In this document: piece after piece, positions 26,290-34,281 of the stretch
Layout: each line of letters opens with the position of its first letter
Position numbering within the stretch: the stretch's first letter is position 1
Assembly (NCBI RefSeq): GCF_001577755.1
Contig: NZ_CP010776.1
Span: 2,852,001-2,916,000 of the forward strand
Direction of reading: 5' to 3'
From: Rufibacter sp. DG15C
GTDB taxonomy: Bacteria > Bacteroidota > Bacteroidia > Cytophagales > Hymenobacteraceae
Length of the DNA stretch: 64,000 nucleotides
Position numbers and translations under genes: made by a program
Notes under the pieces: generated by a model
Databases searched by the model: none
Seen by the model: only the letters and a program-made list of their open reading frames with translations
Told to the model about the DNA's origin: nothing

Positions 26290-26407
26290 TATGCAAATAT
26301 ACTATCTGCCCACAGATAACCATGGATTGATTAGAAAAATAATAGTCAATTATTAGGGTTAGGCAGGGCTTGAATTTTCATCTGAAAGTAGAGAAGGAGA
26401 AGCTTTT

Positions 26408-26445
26408 CGTTTTTGGCCTGTTTTCCAGAAAACAAGCTAAAAATG
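26408..26445. repeat. Dispersed palindrome, copy 15
   Basis: Left arm CGTTTTTGGCCTGTTTTC, right arm GAAAACAAGCTAAAAATG, in the divergent gap before the dienelactone hydrolase. Confidence 0.88.
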
Positions 26446-26502
26446 ACTGTTTACAAATTAGGATAACTTATCAAGTTCCAGTCGGTTACCAGATCAAGCT
26501 AC

Positions 26503-26532
26503 TTGCTAACTGTTCTCCCTTTTGTATCTTCA
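26503..26532 (+). promoter_or_regulatory. Candidate promoter of the dienelactone hydrolase gene
   Basis: TTG at 26503-26505, 19-bp spacer, TATCTTCA at 26525-26532 (6 of 8 to TAnnTTTG). It supports the ATG at 26549 over the TTG codon at 26522, which lies inside the promoter. Confidence 0.45.
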
Positions 26533-26548
26533 AGCAAACGAAACTGCC

Positions 26549-27400
26549 ATGGACCAACGCATCATCAACCTTTTTGACGAATACACCCACGAGCCGCTCA
26601 CGCGCAAAGAGTTTATCACCAGACTGGCCAAACTAACCGGAAGCCTGACCTTGGCCATGTCTCTATTGCCTATGCTGGAAAACAACTACGCGCAGGCGGC
26701 TACGGTGGCAGACAAAGACATCAAAGCCGAATACATTACCTATGCTGGGGCAGAAGGTGTGACCATGAAAGCGTTCCAGGCACGGCCCGAAGGCAAGAAA
26801 CTAGGAACGGTACTGGTCATCCATGAAAACCGAGGATTGAATCCGCATATCAAAGACGTTACCATGCGCGTAGCGCAGGCAGGCTATCTGGCCATCGCGC
26901 CAGATGCGCTTTCACCGTTTGGTGGCACGCCCATCAACGAGGACGAAGCACGCGCCATGTTCTCCAAATTAGACGCCCAGCAGAACCTGACCAATTTCTT
27001 GAAAGGACTGGAGTACCTGCAGAAGCATAAAAAGGGGAACGGAAAAACCGGATGCGTGGGCTTCTGCTGGGGCGGGGCCTTGGCGGCTCAATTGGCTATT
27101 CACTCTCCAGACCTGGACGCCGCGGTGGCGTATTATGGCCGTCAACCCGAAGTAGCAGACGTACCCAAGATTAAAGCCGAACTGCTCTTGCATTACGGCG
27201 GTCTGGACGAGCGCGTGAATGCCGGAATCCCGGCGTTTGAGCAAGCCCTGAAAGCGTCTAATGTCCAATACCAGCTGTTTGTTTATGAAGGCGCCAACCA
27301 TGCCTTTAACAACAACACCTCGCCGGCCCGCTACAACGAAGCCGCCGCAAATCTGGCTTGGGATAGAACGCTGGACTTATTCAAGCGCAAACTCAAGTAA
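26549..27400 (+). CDS. Dienelactone hydrolase family protein, probably exported
   Basis: 283-residue alpha/beta hydrolase, start at ATG 26549 (MDQRIINLFDEYTHEPLTR). The nucleophile is Cys173 in GFCWGG, as in dienelactone hydrolases rather than Ser esterases. Asp in GGLDERVN and His in GANHAFNN complete the triad, and ENRG near residue 95 is the family's Glu motif. The N-terminal TRKEFITRLAKLTGSLTLAM segment resembles the Tat-like leader often seen in this subfamily. The natural substrate is unknown because no aromatic-degradation genes are adjacent. Confidence 0.88.
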   Translation: MDQRIINLFDEYTHEPLTRKEFITRLAKLTGSLTLAMSLLPMLENNYAQAATVADKDIKAEYITYAGAEGVTMKAFQARPEGKKLGTVLVIHENRGLNPHIKDVTMRVAQAGYLAIAPDALSPFGGTPINEDEARAMFSKLDAQQNLTNFLKGLEYLQKHKKGNGKTGCVGFCWGGALAAQLAIHSPDLDAAVAYYGRQPEVADVPKIKAELLLHYGGLDERVNAGIPAFEQALKASNVQYQLFVYEGANHAFNNNTSPARYNEAAANLAWDRTLDLFKRKLK

Positions 27401-27421
27401 TCAGTAATCAATAACTCATTT

Positions 27422-27455
27422 AAAAAGGGAGCCCAATACGTTAGGCTCCCTTTTT
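27422..27455. terminator. Bidirectional terminator
   Basis: 12-bp arms AAAAAGGGAGCC and GGCTCCCTTTTT with a 10-nt loop between convergent genes. Confidence 0.88.
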
Positions 27456-28938
27456 ATTTTGAAAGCAAAGATCTGCTCCATTCCACTAGGCTTGCTTGAT
27501 TGTTTTGCATGGGTGGATTAGGTTTGGTAAGATACACGCTGTCTTTCTTCCAGTAAGCCGCGGTACCTACGTTTACCCAGCCATGAAGGCTGTCTTCTTT
27601 GGGGGCAATATCAATAAAAGTGATGGAAGGAGGGACTTTGGTTAAAGGAGGAAGAGCACAAGTCTGGCAGTTTGAAGTAGTCAGCGTTTTATAACGTGCC
27701 TGCATCTCCTGATCATACCTAGCGGCTGTTCCTGTAAGGAGGTCTGTGAACGCGGTGGTGATTGGGTTTTGCTGAGTTAAAACGTATAAAACGAAAAGCA
27801 AAACAGCAATGGCTGGTATTAATTTAGGAAAAGCCAGAGGCAAGGAGGCGGTGCTCAAGTGGTAACGCACTAGCCAGGCCTGCAAGATATAGAACCAACC
27901 CAAGAGCAAGTAAAAGTAGATCACATTCTCTAGGCGTGGCGTAGGCCGCTCCCCGGTAGACCAGACAAACAAAAAGTGCATGGCAAACATCGTAGTCAAA
28001 TAGAAGAAGCCTACCAACCTCAAGTCTAAGGTGAACAGCTTACCAATAGGTGAGTTGGTAGACTTTTTAGGAAAGATATAGAGGATGTACAACAGTGAGC
28101 CTATCAACAAGGGAAATGGCCATTTTACAAAAGCCATTACCGTCAACCCTGTAGCATATGCAACAGACCAAAACAGGTTTTGGGACTTCGCCTCACCAAC
28201 CATTCTTTGGTAATTGCCCGGGGCCATCACCATCACCAGCGCCGCGGCCAGACAAACTAGAATGATGGCCGACAAGTGTACTCGTATTGTAGATTTCTGT
28301 TGCCAGTGGTAGGCAAGAAGCAGGCAGAATGTACTCATCAACATGATGAGCGCCATTTCATTGGAACCAATGATCATGATGCCCAGAAGCGAGGCTAGCA
28401 CCGCATATAAGAACTTGCTACTCGCATGCTCGGTCAAACTCATTCGGTGAATAAAAACCAAGATCAACAAAAACAGCAAGCAAGAGACCGTGTAGGTGAG
28501 AAAGCCCGTCAGCCAGTAGAAGGATTCAGGCAGACTGGGGCACTGCACCATGTACAGAAGAAAAAGCAAAGCAGTCAACGCCTTCCTGTTGATGGCTGGC
28601 CAAGTGGCTTTGAGGAACGCTTCCACCACTAGGTACAGCCCTGCCGCAAATCCTAGGATCATGAAAAAAGAGACGATGCGGTAACCTGCAAAGGAGCTGT
28701 AGCGCAAAGGATTCAACTGCAATATGGCTGTCCCGAAGTACCTGCCCGACCAATTCATGTAGGTCTCTTTTTGAATGGCCCAGAATCCCTGCTTGGTGTC
28801 TCTTAGGGCATAGCCATAGTCATCGGCGGCTGGGTGAATATATTGAGTGAGCCAAAGCAGGACACCTAGCGCCAGTAGGGCCAGAAGGATGAGAGAGGTG
28901 AATACCCATTTTTCTTTGAAGAAAGAGGAAATCCTCAT
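27454..28938 (-). CDS. Polytopic membrane protein, DUF6056-like
   Basis: 494 residues with about ten to eleven membrane helices and a soluble C-terminal tail. The first outward loop reads IHPAADDYGYALRDTKQGFW, and the ADDY motif followed by WSGRYFG is characteristic of the DUF6056 family, thought to have a GT-C glycosyltransferase-like fold. It may transfer sugars from polyprenyl carriers to the cell surface, but this is by analogy only. The start ATG is directly followed by a basic stretch and the first helix. No glycan cluster surrounds it. Confidence 0.7.
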   Translation of the reverse strand: MRISSFFKEKWVFTSLILLALLALGVLLWLTQYIHPAADDYGYALRDTKQGFWAIQKETYMNWSGRYFGTAILQLNPLRYSSFAGYRIVSFFMILGFAAGLYLVVEAFLKATWPAINRKALTALLFLLYMVQCPSLPESFYWLTGFLTYTVSCLLFLLILVFIHRMSLTEHASSKFLYAVLASLLGIMIIGSNEMALIMLMSTFCLLLAYHWQQKSTIRVHLSAIILVCLAAALVMVMAPGNYQRMVGEAKSQNLFWSVAYATGLTVMAFVKWPFPLLIGSLLYILYIFPKKSTNSPIGKLFTLDLRLVGFFYLTTMFAMHFLFVWSTGERPTPRLENVIYFYLLLGWFYILQAWLVRYHLSTASLPLAFPKLIPAIAVLLFVLYVLTQQNPITTAFTDLLTGTAARYDQEMQARYKTLTTSNCQTCALPPLTKVPPSITFIDIAPKEDSLHGWVNVGTAAYWKKDSVYLTKPNPPMQNNQASLVEWSRSLLSK

Positions 28939-29081
28939 GACGGTACTTCGGTTCTGGCTTAGTGAGAGATTCTGTCTGGTGACGAGGTCAAATATAGTCT
29001 TTCCTGTTTTAAAAGCGCAGAAGGGTTTTGGCTGTTATCCGTAGAAAGAGCAAATTACAGCTTCATTTGATTCTTACGTGT

Positions 29082-30077
29082 ATGGCATATACTCCCTCAC
29101 CAACGCGCTACAGCGCCATGGAATACCGCCGCTGTGGCACCAGCGGTTTGCAATTACCTGCTCTGTCTCTGGGGCTATGGCACAACTTCGGGCATGTAGA
29201 TGTGCTGGAGAACTCCCGCCAGATCCTGCATGATGCCTTTGACGCCGGCGTCACCCATTTTGACCTGGCTAATAACTACGGTCCCCCGCCCGGCTCCGCA
29301 GAGGAGAACTTTGGGAAGATTCTGCACGAGGATTTCAGAGGCTACCGAGACGAGCTGATTATTTCCACCAAGGCCGGTTACCGCATGTGGGACGGTCCGT
29401 ATGGTGAGTGGGGTTCCAGAAAGTACCTTATCTCTAGCCTGGACCAGAGCCTCAAGCGCATGCAGCTGAATTACGTGGACATATTCTACAGCCATCGTCC
29501 AGACCCCAACACACCTCTGGAAGAGACCATGGGTGCCCTGGATTCCATCGTGCGCCAAGGCAAGGCCCTATATGTGGGCATTTCTAACTATGAAACTCCG
29601 GAGGCTACCCGGGCTATTGAGATTCTGAAGGAGTTAGGAACACCTTGCCTCATCCACCAACCTAAGTATTCTATGTTTGTGCGCTGGGTAGAGGAAAGTT
29701 TGCTGGACTTGCTAGAACAGCAGGGTGTGGGTTGTATTCCGTTTTCACCGTTGGCGCAGGGTCTGCTCACCAATAAGTACTTAAAAGGCATTCCGGAGAA
29801 CTCGCGAGCTGCCAAACCACATGGTTTCTTGCAGGAAGAGGAAATTACGCCAGAAAGGGTGCAGCAGATTAATCGATTGAATGAAATAGCCCAAAGCCGC
29901 GGCCAGTCTTTGGCGCAAATGGCCCTGGCCTGGCTGTTGAAAGACCCACGGGTGACGTCTGTCTTGATAGGGGCTAGTACCCCGGCGCAATTAGCAGACT
30001 CGCTTAAGTGCATGCAAAATACAAAGTTCAGCTCTGATGAACTGTCACAGATAGAAGCTATTCTGGAAAATAAGTAA
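29082..30077 (+). CDS. Aldo/keto reductase, YghZ/L-glyceraldehyde-3-phosphate reductase type
   Basis: 331 residues from ATG 29082 (MAYTPSPTRYSAMEYRRCG). A frame opening at TTG 29028 adds an unrelated leader. The subfamily signature is strong: LSLGLWHNFGHVD, HFDLANNYGPPPGSAEENFGKIL, STKAGYRMWDGPYGEWGSRKYL and HRPDPNTPLEETM. Catalytic Asp, Tyr, Lys and His are in DLANNYG, STKAG and YSHRPD. The E. coli homologue detoxifies L-glyceraldehyde 3-phosphate and methylglyoxal. The gene ends 3 bp before palindrome copy 16. Confidence 0.9.
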   Translation: MAYTPSPTRYSAMEYRRCGTSGLQLPALSLGLWHNFGHVDVLENSRQILHDAFDAGVTHFDLANNYGPPPGSAEENFGKILHEDFRGYRDELIISTKAGYRMWDGPYGEWGSRKYLISSLDQSLKRMQLNYVDIFYSHRPDPNTPLEETMGALDSIVRQGKALYVGISNYETPEATRAIEILKELGTPCLIHQPKYSMFVRWVEESLLDLLEQQGVGCIPFSPLAQGLLTNKYLKGIPENSRAAKPHGFLQEEEITPERVQQINRLNEIAQSRGQSLAQMALAWLLKDPRVTSVLIGASTPAQLADSLKCMQNTKFSSDELSQIEAILENK

Positions 30078-30080
30078 AGC

Positions 30081-30118
30081 CGTTTTTGACTTATTTTCCA
30101 GAAAACAGGCTAAAAACG
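30081..30118. repeat. Dispersed palindrome, copy 16
   Basis: Left arm CGTTTTTGACTTATTTTC, right arm GAAAACAGGCTAAAAACG, directly after the AKR stop codon. Confidence 0.9.
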
Positions 30119-30157
30119 AACGGCTCCACCTAAATGCAGGTGGAGCCGTTCGTTTTT
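30112..30157. terminator. Bidirectional terminator fused to palindrome copy 16
   Basis: Perfect 20-bp arms beginning AAAAACGAACGGCTCC, 6-nt loop, ending in T5. The first seven bases are the palindrome's right end, which serves as U tract for the minus-strand BSP gene. Confidence 0.88.
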
Positions 30158-30168
30158 ATAAAGTGCTT

Positions 30169-30840
30169 TTAAATAGCAGGGTTTGCTTTATAAGCCTCCC
30201 ACAACTCGTCTACGGTTTTGCCAGTAAGGGCTTGCCAGACTTCAGGGGTGTAGTTTTGGTTGCGCATATGGGCGTCTAAAGTGTCCACTAATTTCTTGTT
30301 TATCTTTTTCTCAGCCCAGAGCAGAAAGCGGGCGGTGATGCGGTAGCTGTTAGTGTAATGGTGCTTGTCAGTGAGTTCAGGCAGAGACCAGTTGGCACTG
30401 GCATTATCCACGCCGTATGCATGACGTACATAGTCCGCAATCCCTTCGGTAAGCCAGCCCGGTCCGCTATTGGGCGGATAGGCTTGCACTAGGTGCATGG
30501 CCTCATGGGTGATCACGTCAATGTCGCCGGGACGTTTGTGCAACCAGGCAGAAGCGATGGTGATCTTGCCGTCGTGCGCATAGGCCACGCCCGCATAGAC
30601 GGTGTCTATGGTGAGCGTCACGTGTTTGACGGTATTCTTGTTGAACCGCTTGGCTTCTTTGGGGTAGACCTTGAAAAAGGCGTTCACCAATTTGTCTTGG
30701 ATGGTCGGCTCAAACGTTGGGTCCTGGTTCACAAACGTAAGGGTGTACTTTCCTTTTTTGATAGTCGTAGTCTGGGCAGTGGCTTGATGATGCATAAAGC
30801 CGAGGGCAAAAACTAAGAGAAGGAAGAGTGCATTTTTCAT
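30169..30840 (-). CDS. Basic secretory protein (BSP) family putative metallopeptidase, exported
   Basis: 223 residues with a signal peptide ending at ATAQ. It belongs to the BSP/plant basic secretory protein family with a zincin-like site, HEAMH at residues 112-116 in THEAMHLVQAY, followed by GPGWLTEGIADYVRH, whose Glu and His are the expected extra ligand and supporting residues. It is thought to be an extracellular peptidase, though activity is rarely shown. It converges on the AKR gene. Confidence 0.85.
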   Translation of the reverse strand: MKNALFLLLVFALGFMHHQATAQTTTIKKGKYTLTFVNQDPTFEPTIQDKLVNAFFKVYPKEAKRFNKNTVKHVTLTIDTVYAGVAYAHDGKITIASAWLHKRPGDIDVITHEAMHLVQAYPPNSGPGWLTEGIADYVRHAYGVDNASANWSLPELTDKHHYTNSYRITARFLLWAEKKINKKLVDTLDAHMRNQNYTPEVWQALTGKTVDELWEAYKANPAI

Positions 30841-30874
30841 TCAATGTAATTCTTGTGAAGAGAGCGTTTTCTTC

Positions 30875-30973
30875 TTTTCTGTCATCTTGGAAAGATCTTG
30901 TGGGCAGGCTGTAGTAGCGTTTATTGAAGCACTTGTATAGCTTGCTCACAAGGTCCTTTCAGGATGATAAAAG
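30875..30973. repeat. Dispersed inverted-repeat element, family B copy 1
   Basis: Outer arms TTTTCTGTCATCTTGG and CCTTTCAGGATGATAAAAG, inner halves near CTTGTGGGC and GCTCACAAGG. A better-preserved relative lies at 58354-58500. The arms have diverged here. Confidence 0.7.
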
Positions 30974-31009
30974 AAAGAGTATAGTGGTGATAGTAGGATT
31001 TTTACTCCT

Positions 31010-33310
31010 TTACTGCTTCGGGGAGAACGAATATGGGAAGGCGCTTTCTTGGGTGCCGCGGTTGGTGTTGGGCTTATCCGTCATGTCAAACTTGAGACGG
31101 CCCCCTTTCATCAGGTCGAAATGGTCCACCCAGTTCTTGTCATAGCTTTTGCCGTTCACCTTTAACTCCTGCACATAGCGATTTTGGTCGCTGTTCTTAG
31201 GGGCTTCAATCTCCACCTTCTTGCCGTTCTCTAGCGTCAACGTCATCTTCTGGAAAAGCGGCGCGCCCAAAACGTACTGCGTGGTGCCGGGGCAAACCGG
31301 GTAGAAGCCCATAGCGCTGAACACGTACCAAGCACTGGTCTGACCGTTGTCCTCATCTCCGCAGTAGCCGTCTGGGGTGGGCTTGTACATGCGGTTCATG
31401 GTTTCGCGGGTCCAGTACTGGGTTTTCCAGGGGGCACCCGCAAAGTTGTATAGGTAAATCATGTGCTGGATGGGCTGGTTGCCGTGCGCGTACTGGCCCA
31501 TGTTGGCAATCTGCATCTCTTTGATTTCATGAATCACACTGCCGTAATAGCTCTCATCAAACACTGGTGGCAAGGTAAATACAGAGTCCAGCTTCTTCAC
31601 GAAGTTTTCTTTGCCGCCCATCAAATTCACCAGCCCCTGCACGTCATGAAACACGCTCCAGCTGTAGTGCCAGCTGTTGCCCTCGGTGAAGGCGTCTCCC
31701 CACTTGAACGGATTGAACGGCGATTGGAAGGTGCCGTCCTGGTTTTTACCGCGCATCAAACCAGTGCTCGGGTCAAACAGATGGCGATAATTCTGGCTCC
31801 GTTTAGCGTACAAGTCAATGTCTGCCTGTGGTTTCTTGAGGGCTTTGGCCAATTGGTAAATCGCGAAGTCGTCATAGGCATACTCCAGAGTGCGGGCGGC
31901 GTTCTCGTTGATTTTGACGTCATACGGCACATAGCCCAGCTTCTTGTAATACTCGGCGCCTTTGCGGCCAATGGCTGAGATGGGACCTTCGTTGTTGGCT
32001 CCGTGTAAAAGTGCCTCATACAATTTCTCAATGTCATAGCCGCGCAGTCCTTTCACATAGGCGTCCGCCACCACTGAGGCCGAGTTGTTGCCCACCATGA
32101 TATCGGCGTAGCCGGGGCTGGACCATTCAGGTAACCAGCCGCCCTCCAGAAAATCGTTGACCAGACCAGCCTGCATCTCTTGGTTGATGCTGGGGTACAT
32201 GAGGTTCAGGAAAGGGTAGAGCGCCCGGAAGGTGTCCCAGAAACCGGTGCCGGCAAAGCGGTAGCCTTCGTGCACCTGGCCGGTGTAGGGGCTGTAGTGC
32301 ACAATCTTGTTGGCAGCGTTCACCTCGTACATCTTGTGCGGGAAGAACAGCGTACGGTACAGGCAGGAGTAGAAGGTGCGCTGCTGTTCCTCAGTACCGC
32401 CTTCCACCTCAATCCGACTGAGGGCCTTGTTCCATAAGCTGCGGGCCTTCTCTTTAGTCTGTTCAAAATTGTCTTGGGCCAGTTCACGCTGCAGGTTCAA
32501 TTCTGCCTGCTCAAAGCTGATGAACGACGAGGCCACTTGCAGATTCACCTTTTCGCCTTTGGCTGTTCTGAACCCGATGACCGCGCCAGAGTGGTTGGAC
32601 GTCAGTTCAAGCGAATCCTTCACCAGCGTATTGCCTCTGAACGTGCGGGAAAACGTGAAGGCCTTGTCTACATAGATGACGAAGTAGTTCCGGAAGTTCT
32701 TCGGGTTGCTGCGGGCGGCGCGGGTGGTGTAACCCATGATTTTCTTTTGCCCCGGAAGCACCTTAATGTAAGAGCCTTTGTCCAGCGCGTCAATCACCAG
32801 AAAAGAACTGTCGGCTTTGGGGTAGGTGAACCGGAACTGGGCGGCGCGTTCCGTAGGCGTGAGTTCCGTGGTGACGTCATGGTCCGCCAAGTACACGCTG
32901 TAGTAGTAGGGCTTGGCGACCTCGGCTTTGTGCGAGAACCAGCTGGCGCGGCCGTCCTGGTCAAACTTCATTTTGCCGGTCACGGGCATGATGACAAACT
33001 GCCCATAGTCGTTCATCCAGGGGGAGGGCTGGTGGGTCTGCTTGAAGCCTCTGATTTTGTCGGCGGCGTAGGTGTAGGCCCAGCCGTTGCCCATGGTGCC
33101 GGTCTGCGGGGTCCAGAAGTTCATGCCCCACGGCACGGCGATGGCGGGGTATGTGTTGCCGTTGGAAAGGCTGGGTTTGGAGTCGGTGCCCATGAGCGGG
33201 TTGACCAGCTCTTCGGGGGCAAACGGGGCTTTTTTCTTTTGGCTTTGTGCAGATGAAACGGTGCAGGCCAGCGCCAGTAGGAGCAGGGGCAATCTGAGGA
33301 GACGGTTCAT
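31010..33310 (-). CDS. GH92 family alpha-mannosidase, exported (second)
   Basis: 766 residues from ATG 33310 (MNRLLRLPLLLLALACTVSS), where the signal peptide begins. A longer frame to 33376 only translates palindrome copy 17. Landmarks: LVNPLMGTDSKPSLSNGNTYPAIAVPWGMNFWTPQTG, GFKQTHQPSPWMNDYGQF, GFWDTFRALYPFLNL, GNQPIQHMIYLYNFAGAPWKTQYW and GDEDNGQTSAWYVFSAMGFYPVCPG with the catalytic acidic residues. It belongs to a different GH92 branch from the 17415 gene (no Cys in the catalytic GDEDNG). It probably acts on other alpha-mannosyl linkages. It stands alone, without SusC/D. Confidence 0.95.
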   Translation of the reverse strand: MNRLLRLPLLLLALACTVSSAQSQKKKAPFAPEELVNPLMGTDSKPSLSNGNTYPAIAVPWGMNFWTPQTGTMGNGWAYTYAADKIRGFKQTHQPSPWMNDYGQFVIMPVTGKMKFDQDGRASWFSHKAEVAKPYYYSVYLADHDVTTELTPTERAAQFRFTYPKADSSFLVIDALDKGSYIKVLPGQKKIMGYTTRAARSNPKNFRNYFVIYVDKAFTFSRTFRGNTLVKDSLELTSNHSGAVIGFRTAKGEKVNLQVASSFISFEQAELNLQRELAQDNFEQTKEKARSLWNKALSRIEVEGGTEEQQRTFYSCLYRTLFFPHKMYEVNAANKIVHYSPYTGQVHEGYRFAGTGFWDTFRALYPFLNLMYPSINQEMQAGLVNDFLEGGWLPEWSSPGYADIMVGNNSASVVADAYVKGLRGYDIEKLYEALLHGANNEGPISAIGRKGAEYYKKLGYVPYDVKINENAARTLEYAYDDFAIYQLAKALKKPQADIDLYAKRSQNYRHLFDPSTGLMRGKNQDGTFQSPFNPFKWGDAFTEGNSWHYSWSVFHDVQGLVNLMGGKENFVKKLDSVFTLPPVFDESYYGSVIHEIKEMQIANMGQYAHGNQPIQHMIYLYNFAGAPWKTQYWTRETMNRMYKPTPDGYCGDEDNGQTSAWYVFSAMGFYPVCPGTTQYVLGAPLFQKMTLTLENGKKVEIEAPKNSDQNRYVQELKVNGKSYDKNWVDHFDLMKGGRLKFDMTDKPNTNRGTQESAFPYSFSPKQ

Positions 33311-33311
33311 G

Positions 33312-33349
33312 CGTTTTTGGGCTATTTCCGGAAAAATAAGCGGAAAATG
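33312..33349. repeat. Dispersed palindrome, copy 17, at a start codon
   Basis: Left arm CGTTTTTGGGCTATTTCC, right arm GGAAAAATAAGCGGAAAATG. Only one base separates it from the GH92 start codon, so it covers the whole translation-initiation region. Confidence 0.8.
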
Positions 33350-33539
33350 GGAGATTTCCATTTTTGATTTTAGCATGCTACTAGCTTGGTCTAATGCAGA
33401 TGTTTCTCAACTGCTCTTGCCGTTGTTGGTGTTCTCACCAACGACTAAAACTGCTTTTCAAACTGACTTGCTAATTGCAACACATTGTGCACGCAGTTGG
33501 CTGTTCCTGAGAAGGTTCTTCCTTCCGGTGCCCTTATGC

Positions 33540-33815
33540 TGTATTGTTTCATTTTCGCCGCTAAGCGCTCGCGGCCGCGGGGCCCCGTCTTCCCGCCTCG
33601 CGCTGTACCAGCTTGCCTCTTCTGCGCAGCGCCATCCTCTGCTGATCAACCAATCCTGCCTTGCCCTAACCGCCGTCCTGCCAGAGGCGGCAACCTGCTT
33701 AGGCGACTCGTCAGAAAGACTGGATTGGGTGCTAGTAGCAAAGGCCTTTGCCAAACGCGGACTCCCCCCTTGAGGGGGGCGAAGGGGGGTGTTTGCAACA
33801 ACAGATGAAATCAAT
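33540..33815. repeat. GC-rich intergenic element
   Basis: Non-coding stretch of unusual composition (TCGCGGCCGCGGGGCCCCG, then C-rich runs) ending in CCCCCCTTGAGGGGGGCGAAG and GGGGTGTTTG. The latter part resembles 63668-63763. Overlapping frames in several directions look artefactual. The rest of the gap 33350-33827 holds no gene I can support. Confidence 0.5.
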
Positions 33816-33827
33816 CAACAATCCTCT

Positions 33828-33865
33828 CGTTTTTGATCTACTTTCCAGAAAACAGGCCAAAAATG
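33828..33865. repeat. Dispersed palindrome, copy 18
   Basis: Left arm CGTTTTTGATCTACTTTC, right arm GAAAACAGGCCAAAAATG. Confidence 0.88.
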
Positions 33866-33870
33866 GAAAA

Positions 33871-33903
33871 AGAAAAAGGCAGGAGAAGCTCCTGCCTTTT
33901 TCT
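33871..33903. terminator. Terminator of the ACP-like gene
   Basis: 15-bp arms AGAAAAAGGCAGGAG and CTCCTGCCTTTTTCT, 3-nt loop, with T tracts on both strands. Confidence 0.88.
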
Positions 33904-33932
33904 TTTGGTATGTATTGAAGAGAATGAAAATA

Positions 33933-34178
33933 TTATTTGGTGTGTGCTGCCAGAAAATCAATAAAGTCACCAACGGTCTGCAATGGAACATCATCCGGTA
34001 TCTCTACTTGGAAGCGTTTTTCCAGGTCCCAGATAATTTCTACTACTTGTAAAGTGTCTAACCCTAAATCTTGGTAAAGGTGGGCGGTAGGTTTCAGTTT
34101 GTGGGCTGGAAGTTTTGTGCGTTTCTGGATGAGGTGCACCACCTGCTCTTGTAGAGGAGGCGCTAATAAGGTAATCAT
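33933..34178 (-). CDS. Acyl carrier protein-like, Thr replacing the phosphopantetheine Ser
   Basis: 81-residue four-helix ACP-fold protein. The alignment to ACP is clear (TKLPAHKLKPTAHLYQDLGLDTLQVVEIIWDLEKRFQVEIPDDV), but the invariant DSL of helix II reads Asp41-Thr42-Leu43, with codon ACT. Known ACPs carry the 4'-phosphopantetheine arm on that Ser, and Thr is a poor substitute. It therefore may be a non-acylated ACP relative or a specialised carrier. It lies downstream of the RND operon but behind a terminator, so it is probably a separate unit. No fatty-acid or polyketide genes surround it. Confidence 0.85.
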   Translation of the reverse strand: MITLLAPPLQEQVVHLIQKRTKLPAHKLKPTAHLYQDLGLDTLQVVEIIWDLEKRFQVEIPDDVPLQTVGDFIDFLAAHTK

Positions 34179-34226
34179 AACTGATTTGTAAGGGAATGAA
34201 AAGAAGGAAAGTGGAAAGAAGAAGGG

Positions 34227-34252
34227 AAAAAAACGGGCGCAAGATGCGCCCG
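34227..34252 (-). terminator. Terminator of the RND efflux operon
   Basis: 8-bp arms CGGGCGCA and TGCGCCCG, 3-nt loop, T7 on the minus strand. Confidence 0.88.
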
Positions 34253-34281
34253 CCTTTCTATATCATTCATTCAGGTGGTAT

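Noticed and set aside
33087-33773. 228-codon plus-strand frame opposite the GH92 start and across the GC-rich element
   Set aside because: It runs through a signal peptide region on the other strand and a repeat copy, with no family match or coding-like pattern.
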